Shown piece after piece: positions 23,421 to 34,328 of a DNA stretch of 64,000 nucleotides. The DNA comes from Scatophagus argus (lineage: Eukaryota; Chordata; Actinopteri; Scatophagidae), in NCBI RefSeq assembly GCF_020382885.2, contig NC_058496.1:7432501-7496500 (forward strand), written 5' to 3'. Position numbers and translations under genes: made by a program. Numbering within the stretch: the first letter of the stretch is position 1; the number at the start of each line of letters is the position of its first letter. The notes beneath the pieces were generated by a model. That model did not search any database and was not told where the DNA came from. It was given only the letters and a program-made list of their open reading frames with translations.

Positions 23421-24334
23421 CTGAACCAGAAGAAAAACCTGATGAGTGGACACAGATTCCCTGTCTCAAATTCAGTCACCCTTCTTTCTGCTCTTCTGAA
23501 AGATGCTGCACCGTATACGGACTAAATGTGGTATTACCTTTGTAAAATATTTGTGAAAAGTGTGATTTTGTGCTGTGTGAAGAGGTGTCATCTGTTAGTC
23601 GTGTTGCTTCCCGGTGCTGGATCGAGCAGTGGATTGTTAAAGACTCGGCTTGGACATCCATAGCTCTTCAGACATTTAAAAAAAAGGGGCCTGAGCAGCA
23701 CAATCAGAGGTTGTTCTTCATCGTCTTTTCATAACCCAATGACTGGTGTCATCCAAATGTTTGCACTGTGAGCCCCGACCGTAAACAGCACAAGGCTGCT
23801 TTCCTCTCAATGACTCCCACTGTCTCCATTGTGAAGGATGTAAATTGTGACCCACTGTCAGACAGGCAGTAACATTTACTGACCAAAATAATCTCCGCTC
23901 CCACAGCAGAGCCTGAGGGTGACATTTTTTCATCTTTAGTGGAGCAAAGCACAGCTTCATGCTCAGTCTCAGTGGAGGAGAAAAGGCATGAGTTGTCTGT
24001 GTGTGCGTGTTTGTATGTAAAGCCTATGTCAGCTCAGCTCAAGGATGCTATGAGTTAATTTCCAATGAGACAGGCAGTAGTAGCTGCAGGCGCTGCACCA
24101 TAGAGATAAACAGTTTGTTTAGAACGTGCTACAGGCTGAAGGACCTGTAAACACTGTTTCCACTGCATTCTGGGTAAATGCACTACTCAGCGTCATGCAG
24201 CTGTCACTGCTGTGTTCTTAGTCACCCCCAGCTGACCAATCAGTTTTATCCATTCACTGAGAGATGAGCCAATGAGTGTGTGTCTCTCTTTTATCCCGAG
24301 CTGACCAGCCATAGCTGGAGTGCAGCATGTTTTA

Positions 24335-24369
<35 letters not shown>

Positions 24370-25120
24370 TGTCCCATTTTTGTTTGTTTCTGAATTATTC
24401 ATGAGTCCAGTGTTGATCCTTGACATGCGAGGATTGCTCAGCAAACACAGAGAATCACAGTGCTGTAAAACGTGATAATGTTGATGGGCCGACTTGTTTA
24501 AATATTCTTTTTTTTAGCCTCTTCATTTTTAATCTAACAGTATTTCTCCATTAATTGCTTTGAGAGATTGGGTTGAATATATTCCCCTGCAGATTTGGTT
24601 AGCATTACTTTCTTCCTTTCAGCTGACTGTAAAGCAACATTCATGGGACGTTTGTGCAAAAGCGAGGCGATGTTGGTTTATTTTCGTGTAATGCAGTTTT
24701 TATATATACGTGTATATTTTTTGCCCAGGCGTTTTACATGCAGTAACATGTGAGAAGGTGCTCTAACATCACAAACCATCAGTGTGCAGAAAGTAGATCC
24801 TCATTATTTCTTGATATGTTTTGTGTGTGTGTGTGCGCGTGCATGTGTGTGTGTGTGTGCGCAAGTGTATGTTACAGTGGGATTTTTTTATAATCTTGTT
24901 CCTGGTTATAGTATTTATTACTCTAGATTTGTAAAGAATAGTTTGTTGTTTACTTGTGAAACAAGACGGTATTGTTCAGAGATATTTGTTTCTGGTTTCA
25001 CCCTGCATCTCTAAATGGTGATGAATAGTTGTGATAAACAAACAATATTTTCTGTTCTATGGAAATAACGACAGATTTATATACATAAATGGAATAAATT
25101 TTAGAGATTTTTTGCCTAAC
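23421..25120 (+). other. tbx5: tbx5 3' UTR with poly(A) signal
   Basis: Follows the TAA. The strongest signal is AATAAA at 25093-25098, with GT/T-rich DNA about 30-50 nt beyond it, as expected of a downstream element. Contains (GT)n runs at 24345-24369 and 24820-24863. Confidence 0.55.
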
Positions 25121-26188
25121 TCAAGCGGTTGTAGTGTTCTTCTTTGTGATGAGACAACAAACACAGCAGAGACAAGCTATTAACATTCCCACTGGGTTAT
25201 TTAAAGTACTCTCAGCAGAGCGGAAACTCTTTTAAGTGCTGTGCGGTTTATCAGTTTCAGCAACGCATGTTTCAATATGAAGGCCCCGATAGCAATAGTA
25301 GTCTGCACCTTTTCCCAAACGCATGTTCCAAAAGTGCCCAACAATCTTATTCAACAATGTAGAGAGCATTGTAAGTTGTGTAACAGTGTGTACTGCTGTC
25401 TTATCGAGCATAACGAACCCCAGTGTCTCTAACTCTTCCACTCAGAGTGGTGTGGGTGCTGGGGTGCTGTGTATACCTTGTCCGCCTCTTCTTATCTCTG
25501 ACAGGTTGTTTGGCATCTCCAGTCTCCACCAGCTGGACCCCCTCACTGACAACCTGCTGCCCCAGAGAGAGGTGGGGGTCTGTTGGGGTGCAGCACAAAG
25601 AAAGGTGTGGGTGGAGTGTTGGTGGTCGCCCCCTTCCCCTAAGACTCCCTCCATAGCGCCGTTTGGCCTCATTCCTCTCTCCTGACATCTCATATTTCTG
25701 TGTCCCTCACAGCAAAGTTAACCTCTTACACTTTACACCTGCTCAGATTGTACAACCCCCACCCCCCATTTTATAAGAACAAAGGAGCATAACGTGAGAT
25801 TTATTTAGAAAGGTTGTTAAATCATTAAACTTTGAACCGAGTGTATTTACATTTAGTTACATGATTATTGTCAGACCTCCCTCTCTCTTCTTCTTCTCTT
25901 TTTCTCTTTCTTCCTTTCTCTCTCTTTTCCATACACCATAAGGTCAAAGGTTAAGCAGGGAGCTCTTCAGAGGGTCTGTTTCTCCTTAACCCCTCGTCTC
26001 CAGACAAACTCGGGCCAGGAGGAGGAGGAGGAGGTGGAGGGAGGAAAGAGAGAAAGAGTGAAGTCCTGTACCAGGGCCTCCAACTCTGAAGATGGATTGC
26101 ATCGCTTCATGCTTGCTTGTACAGTAACAAAGCTCTGTGGTGACCTCTGTACAGCTGGGAGAATCAAGTGGTATAGTAATATTAAACA

Positions 26189-26224
<36 letters not shown>

Positions 26225-28521
26225 AGAATCTTAATCCATCTGTGGAGGACTTTCTCAGACACACTGGTCGGACAGTAGATTGATGAACCTTTGTGATCAA
26301 AGAGCCTAAGTGGTGCTTATCGTTATCTCTCCCCCCCCCCACCAAACACACACATGCACACACACACACCCTCCGCCTGCCCTCAACATATTCTTTTCTT
26401 CTCCTCATCCAAATGTACTAGTCCACGATGGTTTCTAACAGACACAGATGCACACACATCTTTTTTGTCATGTGCACAGACAAAACACAACACACTAAAA
26501 TAACAACAACAACAAAAAAAAGACTGACATTTTTAAATGTCACTCATTTGGCCCGCAGACATAAGTTCTTCTCTAACATCTAAACTGGGAGGGTTGCTGA
26601 GGAGAGTTTGTGTTTCTACTGTATTGTATGTTAAAGCTGTTGTCAGAGCAATTTCTCTTGGAAAGCCTTTTTAAAAGGCATCAAAGACTTATTTAAGGCT
26701 TATTTCATTACAGTCTGAATTATTGGTTTGAATATATAAATGTGTATTTGGAGTCTCTTGCAGGACACTGAGGGACATTTGTGTGATGTCTAGCATTAGT
26801 GATGCCATTTCGTGAGGAATAAGTGGTCTGAGATGGAGTGTAATTGGTAAAGTTGATTATGTTCTTCTGTGTGGGTCTGATGGTGCTCCGTCTCTGTGGC
26901 AGTAAAGGGCGACAGCATGGCACAAGTAAAACAACTGTGACACTGGGATGCCACAGAAAATAAAGAAAGCTTGAATCTATAGAAAAAAAAAGTTTGGAAG
27001 TAAATATCCAAATGGAGGCTGCAGGACTTCTTTTCCTTTTGTTTTTCTCGTCAAAGCAGGTCAGGTAAGCGTTGGTGCTTGTGGCATTCAAAAGCTGAGG
27101 GGAAGATTGTTGTAAAATGGCATGATGGACACGTCATTTGAATTTTTTTCAGCACATTAATATACTGAGCCATGAGTATCTGTAATTAGAACCAGTAAGC
27201 ACTCTGGGACTGAGAGGACAGCACAATGGCAGTACAATAATGTAAAAAAATAAATGCTTGCCCATTACATGTGGTGCAACAAAGTAGGCTGGTGGAGGTT
27301 TATTCGAATGATACTATCCATCCTTGTTGTTATTTAAAAGCCACAAGAATGGACTAATGCTGTTAAGCACAGTATAGTTACAAGAGTGAGACCCAAGCTA
27401 ATTTCCCCCTAAATGAGAGTTTATGGCTGAAACAGCCCTGAAATCACTGAAGTAGATCTTAATATGAGCATAAGCGCTGTCAAGGATAAGAGGCCAAATA
27501 GGAGTGTATGTGTGTGTGTGTGTTGGGGCAGTTGATTGTCTTGTGTGTTGTCTGAAAGACAAAGACAGAGGTTAAAGGTCAAACTAACAGCAGGCAGGCC
27601 AGTCCAGGGTCAGAGGGCTCAGACTAACCTGATCAGTGATGGTTGTTTATCTGACGGCCCTCGAACTGTCACCCCGATGGAGCTGTGTTATCTTTCCGTC
27701 TCATGCTGGACTCTCACTTTTAGACCTGTTCAATGACTTGGTGAAAGAAATCAACATCATGGAAAAGCAGATGTAGGATATGTCGTTGTCCTTGCATGTC
27801 ATGCGGCAGTTACACCCCAGGATCGGGGTCCAAATGAAAATTTTTGTGTCCCTGATTTTCCTGTCATTCTCTCCCAGTGGAAGCAAAGTTTTTAAAAAGG
27901 ACACTGTGATGTGAGCAAGAATAATTGCTTTAACTCCTAACATACCGCCAAGGTCCCAAGACGCGCAGCCAAACACACATGACAGGGTGAAAGGGATAGA
28001 GGCGCTCCCGCAGTAGGTGGTGGTGGGGGTTTTCGGGACGTCATGGAGCCAGTGTCCCGTCTGATTACAGCCAGAGGACTGGAGAGGCACGCTAATCCTC
28101 CACACACACACACACACGCATAGATACACAAAACACACTTTGAGACAAAGACACACAACCAGCAAGACAGAAAGACATGCACACACACATACGCACATAC
28201 TGACACACACAAACCTATTCAATCAAGAGATTACACCCCATACCCCCTGACCTCACCCTCCTTGTCTATACAGGACACACAACATAATGATATCACAACT
28301 AGCAGGACTTCACTTGGCTGCTGTGACTTTCGTTCACTTTATAGAGCGACTGTGGCCCCTCGCAGTCTCCCACTTTTGTCAGGTCATTATTGTGCAGGTG
28401 CCCAGTGTCGTAGCTGGGATTTAAAATTATTTTCTCAGATATTCATACCCTACATCAAAAATAAAGTCTAAATTCTTGTGCGGAAACACTGAATGTTTGT
28501 TTGTTTTTATGGCCTTAAAAC

Positions 28522-28841
28522 AAGAAGAAGAAGAATCAGCTTTATTGGCAGCATATATATTTTTACACACACACACTGAATTCGTCTTCTGCTTTTATCC
28601 CATCCTTAGTTGAACACACATGCAACACCCGGCAAATTACATGCAGTGAAACACACACAGGAGCAGTGGGCTGCATCAAGCGCCCAGGGAGTATATTGGG
28701 GGGTTAAGTGCCTTGCTCAAGGGCACATCAGCCGGCTAATGGAGCGGGGTAGCATTTTTCGCATTAATCACTCCACCACACCCAAATTTTTCCTGCCCGT
28801 CTGGTGGGAGGATCGAACCGGTGAGGCCACGGCTGCCCCCC
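28522..28841 (-). mobile_element. tRNA-derived SINE, internally deleted copy
   Basis: The minus strand reads GGGGGGCAGCCGTGGCCT, then directly CACCGGTTCGAT (pol III B box region), then GACGGGCAGGAAAAATTTGG, TGATGTGCCCTTGAGCAAGG, GCTCCTGTGTGTGTTTCACT, and ends CCAATAAAGCTGATTCTTC. It is the same family as the copy at 63507. Relative to that copy about 33 nt between the A and B boxes are missing. No clear target-site duplication was found. Confidence 0.85.
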
Positions 28842-28913
28842 ATTATAATGAACAACTATAATGAACATTTCTATAAGAACAGGGTATCAAATGATAAACA
28901 ATGAAAGCTCATT

Positions 28914-28944
28914 CGGATAAGCGGTATAGAAAATGGATGGATGG
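28914..28944 (+). mobile_element. Ultra-short LINE 3'-tail insertion with 13-bp target-site duplication
   Basis: A 31-bp segment, CGGATAAGCGGTATAGAAAA followed by TGG(ATGG)2, is flanked by the 13-bp direct repeat ATGAAAGCTCATT at 28901-28913 and 28945-28957. The sequence resembles the terminal tail with ATGG repeats that I know from teleost non-LTR retrotransposons. Everything 5' of the tail is missing. Confidence 0.75.
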
Positions 28945-29439
28945 ATGAAAGCTCATTGTTTAGCTGCCTGGTTTTTGGTTCACTCTCACTGTGCTGGTGT
29001 CGCTTTAGATTGCAGCACATTTTTAGCAAAATGGTCTGAAAACTGTGTGCACGCTGTCAGCTCAGCAGCAAAACACAGACAGACACACTTAGAGACTAGA
29101 TGGTGAGCATACTGGGGTGAGATATTTAGTTTAGAGATTCAAAGAAACCAAAACTTGATCAATAAAACACTAGTATTGTAAGTGCATTCACCAGGTGAGT
29201 GGAAACACAACTGCAGGATGTGTAAATAAGCAACTGTTACCATCTCAACTTAAAAGGAGATTATACTGCATGTCGTTGCTTTGTTCACAACTTGTATTCA
29301 CTCAGTTATTGCAGGTTTAAATGGCCCAAACATACTACAGTCATCCTATAAAATTCCCATCAAATTGCTCAAATTTTCTGAAAAACCTCGTTACAGACAT
29401 GCTAGGGGCTCTGTGCCAGCTGAGAAGACAGGAGAGCGT

Positions 29440-29580
29440 CCAAGTCATGATAACTCATCTCGAAGGGACCATGAATGTGTGTACCAAATGCTGGGACCAT
29501 CCACTGACTGGCTCAGTCTGGTGGTGGACCGACTAACAGACTGACATTTTCATCCCTAGAGCCACACTGTTAGCTAAAAG
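29440..29580 (+). repeat. Dispersed teleost repeat fragment
   Basis: Phrases GGGACCATGAATGTGTGTAC, CAGTCTGGTGGTGGACCGAC and CATCCCTAGAGCCACACTG belong, in reverse orientation, to the same family as the copy in the slc8b1 intron at 53115-53431. Diverged and truncated; class unknown. Confidence 0.6.
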
Positions 29581-32500
29581 CTTAGACCACAGTGTCTTTA
29601 AACGTTGCTATGGTCATACATGTGTCTTATTTAATTCAGGGAATTCCAACCTCAACATATATGGCCTTTAGGTGTTGTGAGCAGTTCAAATAATTTGATG
29701 AATGATTTTTATTTTTGAATTGTTTCATTTGAAGGATTTTTAGCAGCCAGACAAGGAGGAAGTAGTCAAGATTCACAAGGGAAAAAAAGCAAAAAATTGT
29801 GATAAAAATGTAAAAAAAAAAAAAAAAAAACAATTAAAAAAAATACATGATTTTTTGTTTCTGGTAAATTGTTTTTGGGATCCCTTAAACAGTCCCAGTC
29901 TCGCATTTTTATGACATTTTTGAATTTTAATTGAAATTATACATGCTAGTCTCTAACTGGCTTTTGCAGGGGTCCCATGTGGCTCAGCATCCCCTCACAG
30001 GCTTCCTTCTCTCCCTGCATTTTGGTTGGCTGTGCATCCCTGCAGGCTTGTCGCCGTTCGTGTACAAGCATGTTTGCAAACAGGCCAGACAAGGCCACTG
30101 CTGAGAGACAAACACAAAACACAAACATCAATAAACAAACAAATCCATTCATGCACTCCGCTCACTCCGAACACTGTGTGCACACGCAGCCTAATTTCAA
30201 AGCGCTCACTCAGCCTGCTGTCAGACCCCATTGTTTGCCAGAGGCAGCATTGTTTGGTCCGTACCCAGTGCATTTCTGCGATCTTGTCTCATTATTAATA
30301 GATGGTGTCAAAGAGTCGCTGGCCTCTCTGTCTGACAAGGCATTAGCATAAACACAGACTTCCTCTCAATATCTGTTTGCACCACACTGTTGACCTTTAA
30401 TTATGGATGCCTAAATGTTTGTTACCTGCTCACTTAGGGTTGGGAGTCTGTCTGTGTGTGGTGCATGCATGCATGCATGGATGCATGTGCAAGCCAAGTC
30501 AGGGCCTTTACTTGCTACCTGTTTTAGGCTTTACTATTCAGTCAGGGTTTTTTAGTTTTGCATTTTAGGAATTTAAACAGAGAGCTGACAACAAAAACAA
30601 GAACAGAATAAAACTTTGGTTCTTAAAGCCATAACTTAAAACACTCCTCCATCTGTATAAGGTGGAAGAAAGTGGAGTAAATACAATTTAGAGCCACATG
30701 AGGACAGGAACTAATAGAAGAGAGAGTTTTCACCAAAGAAACATGAAACAATCAAGATGTGAAGAAGCATCAGTCATGAACACTAGTAAGTAAAACAAAA
30801 TAAAATGGTGACCAAACCTATCCAGAGAAATGCACATCAAATATCATCAGGTCAAAGTTCACAAAGAGACAAACTAAAATTCAAACTCAAACTCAAACAA
30901 ACTCAAAGCTGGTCATTTCAAATACACTGGCTTCACTATCATGCAATGTGACATTTGAAAACAAAAGGAAGAATAGCAGGGGAAAGGACTTGGCAAAGAT
31001 TCAGATGTGCGATCACACGCAATGACTGTGCAGAAACACGAGAGGAGCTGATTAAATCAATAGTGTGAGCCCTGTTCTCTCTCTAACAATCCTAAGACAA
31101 TAAAACATCCAGACACTCTTGGAAATGAGTAGTTTCATGAACACCTGAGTCTTGGTCCAGTCTCGTAAAAAACAGATGACGGAAAAGAAACTTTCTGTGA
31201 CTAATTGTCAACAGATGTTCCTCAGCAAAGCTCAGCATTCAGCGTCTTCAGTGCCACAGTCATGCTGGGTCAGTCCATCTCAGCCTATTTGTGCAAAGAA
31301 GCACAAACCCACAAAACTTAAATATTACACAAGATCCAATCTCCAAATATGAACACTAATGCACAGAAAATGTTTACAAATGACACAGAAGGGCAGTGTT
31401 TTTCTTCCATTTGATGTAATGGTGCATTCATTTAAAGAAAATGGATGTTTAGATTCAATATGTCACTTTAGAGAGGGTAATTTAACTCTTTTGGTGCGCT
31501 GAAACAGCACATGCAACGTCGGGAGACATTTAAAGAGAAAATGGGTCTCATTAAGGTTGACAAAAATAAACCACTGGTCTTCATTGTCCTCACAGGGTTT
31601 TGTGCCTGGCATTATATGTTTTGACCTACGGTACTCATCTTCTTCTTCTCCTTGTCCTGCTCGCCTGTTAAAAGGTCTGCTGGTATTTACATGGGTGTGA
31701 TGTCTCCATCTCCTCAGCCTCACACTTTGCCCATCACCTGACACAACATGCTTTTATTATAATAGCATCATTCCATTAGTATTAATAAAGTACTCCCCAA
31801 GCCACCCATTCATCAAAAATGGATACAGCGGCATCTCTGCCTACATCAATCTGTGTTGTTGTTTTCCCCTTCACTGCCTTTTCTCTTTCTTCTTTCCCCA
31901 TCTTCTCTGCTCATTTTGTGTGTGTGTGTGTGTGTGTTCTTGGTTTCCTGCTTCTGCTGCTTTCACTGTCAACGTCGCTATATTCACCACACCTGGCAAT
32001 TATTATGCAAAAATAACAGCACTCAGCATTTCCATTAAGTGTCCTAATGCAACCGTCCTCTGTCACCCCATGGCTCTGTGCTAACAACATGCAATGTCAA
32101 ATTACCATTAACCCAATCCGATATGGCTCTTATCTAAAGGTGATAACAAGCCTTTGAAGGCATTAACTAAGTCATGGATATCATCATTTGGTGGATATTA
32201 TTGTAGGTTTGTAAGACTCAAGCACCAGTGGTCTTTGACTGCACCTTTGAAGATCAGTTGAGAAAACAGTCTCACCGCAAAATCAGTCTTATTGGGTGTT
32301 TTAGAGCTTTTGAGTGTGTCGCACAACACAATGTCATGAAGATCCCAGATTTTTTGTTTCTTCTGAGCACTTCAAAGACCTCTCATGTGGCTCACTGGCC
32401 ATTCTTAAGGGCACTACAGTGGGACCCTTAAGAAAGTCCCTTAGCCCCAACCCCTCCAGCTGAGCTGCTCTGTGAGGAGAGGATCAGGCTGTGGCAGCTT

Positions 32501-33589
32501 CCAGAGGTGAATGTGATCAGGGCGTTAATGCAGAAGAGAACATTACTCTCAGTGAAGCTTGTCTGAACAAATAATGGTTTAAAATAAAATAAAAAAGAGG
32601 GTGGCACTGAAAACCCTTAACATTCAGTTTCCCCATTTTGTTTCCTAGAGGGTGGTAAAATCATCTTATTCCAAACTAATTATGATATTTATTCTATATC
32701 AGCTTGTCCCAGCGCTACACTGAAGCTACACAATGTTCACATTGAGTGAAATATTTACCTCAGATTCAGAATGCACATATTTTAGGTGTCTTTTGTGTTT
32801 TGCTTCCTTTATATGTATCTCTGTCAGACATATTTGATATCTATGGAAACTTTAGGGTTTCTCAGCCAGAATTAAAGCACATCTCTGCAGGCTTTGGTTG
32901 AACTTTATGATGATTACCATGTTGTGATTCAGTTAAGGCTATGGATATTCACTGCCATTCACTGCCACTGCTGTTTCACTGTACTCCCCCACATTTACAG
33001 CCTCTTGTCAAAATGCTGATGTTTGCCTGCATAGCATGAGTTTGTAATGGCTGACCCACTGACTAACGGTGAGGTTTTACTTCCAAACATGTTACAGCTG
33101 GAACAAGGTGGGACACAGATTGTGAACAGCTTGTCAGATTTCAATAAATCCTTTAATAAATTACTCACACGACTGATCTTGTTTCTGACATGTTTGCAGC
33201 AAAGTGTCATCCTGTTTGCCTGTGTCTGTCAGTCCAGTGTATGGTGAGAAGCATGGTGTGCAACCACGTGCTCGTGTGCACTGTACAGCGTCGTTCAAAG
33301 CCTCAGCGGTGGAAAGGTGTGATATTAAGTGTGATTTTTGTGCTTAAAGTGAAAAAATCACACATCTCTCTGTGCTAACACCTGACAATCAAATGTCTGA
33401 AACTCTGACTGTTTCAGGGGGTCACATCACAGAGGTTGTTTTTTTCATATAGGTGGTATGCATGGACAGATTAGAGCCTGTGCCCCTCCCCCGACACACA
33501 TAAGATAAAAGAAGTAGTCATAAGTCTGAGGTATTTACATATATTTCACCATTCAATTTCAATTTCATTGACACACCTCCACTTCCTTC

Positions 33590-33890
33590 CACTGAGTAAA
33601 AGCCAAAATATCCTGGGCAGGAGGGTCGCCATCTTGTGCTGATGACGTCATCTGCAGCCCACAGCTGCGCAGTAGTCATTGGAAACACATTCTTATAAGA
33701 ATGAACCTAAAATGACAGAAACCTTCTTTGGGAAAAAGATTAGTTATTTTTATTTGGTCAAAGTCTCCTCTGTTAACATGGAGAGGATTTATAGCGGGGC
33801 CCGACAGCAGGGGGCGATACAGATGTTATGACTTCATTTTTGGGGAGCCCTTGTGTCCTCCATCTTAAATGGTTTACAGTAACAGGACTG
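33590..33890 (+). repeat. Dispersed teleost repeat carrying CRE-like and CTCF-like motifs
   Basis: GTCGCCATCTTGTG, ATGACGTCAT, AACATGGAGAGGATTTATAG, CAGCAGGGGGCGAT and GTCCTCCATCTTAAATGG occur in the order of a repeat I recognise from many percomorph genomes. Inside it lie a perfect palindromic CRE core (33642-33651), a YY1-like CCATCTTG and a CTCF-like core at about 33805-33818 (11 of 12 positions). Ends approximate. Confidence 0.6.
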
Positions 33891-34194
33891 TACTGATGTG
33901 TTAAGTAGCAAAAATGAACAAAAATCTGAGAAAAACGCTTATATTAACACTGGAAAGAAGCAAGAAGGTCATCCGCTCTCTTGACCCCTTGACTTTTATT
34001 TATGTGTTCCAAAGTTACCTTAAGCTTAATTCTGGTTTAGAGACCCAAGCGCATGTTTGACTGTGTCGTTTTTAATAGATTTTGATTTGTGCGTTAAAAG
34101 GAACAAAAATCTTCTTTTGACAGTTGTTGGGGACGCGTTTTTCTTCGCACCGAAACGCCGGAATGCGCCTTTCAAAGTTCCTGGTTTGTGTTTG

Positions 34195-34208
34195 GCTGCT
34201 ATAGAAAC
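34195..34208 (+). promoter_or_regulatory. cfap73: X-box (RFX site) upstream of cfap73
   Basis: GCTGCT-AT-AGAAAC fits the X-box consensus RYYNYY-N(1-3)-RRNRAC in full. It lies about 120 bp before the cfap73 start codon. RFX factors activate ciliary genes through such sites, which suits the gene. Confidence 0.5.
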
Positions 34209-34328
34209 GAAGGGGGGGTTTGAACGCTGGAGACGAACAAGCACAGAAAGTCTGAAAACATGCGAAAACAACACGACGAGAGGACCACTGATTTTGTGTG
34301 GTTAACTGTGAGAAGACAACAAAGCGCC

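Larger units (their letters stand above)
25121..34194. other. Gene-poor interval between tbx5 and cfap73
   Basis: I find no supported gene in 9 kb. ORFs of up to 173 codons occur, but they fall in CA-rich or low-complexity DNA and match nothing I know. Recognisable contents are a (GT)n run at 26191-26221, (GCAT)n near 30465-30487, a poly-A run at 29813-29830, and the four repeats listed separately. As DNA flanking a developmental regulator it may hold tbx5 enhancers, but none can be identified without cross-species comparison. Confidence 0.6.

Noticed and set aside
25323-25693. Overlapping ORFs on both strands after tbx5
   Set aside because: They lie in a GC-richer patch, match nothing I know and have no convincing splice or start context.
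27701-28222. 173-codon minus-strand ORF with Cys/Val runs
   Set aside because: Largely translation of CA-rich DNA; no domain, no homologue recalled.
33628-33818. CRE/YY1/CTCF cluster as a dedicated cfap73 promoter
   Set aside because: The cluster lies inside a dispersed repeat copy, so its presence here needs no gene-specific explanation. Kept as a finding about the repeat.
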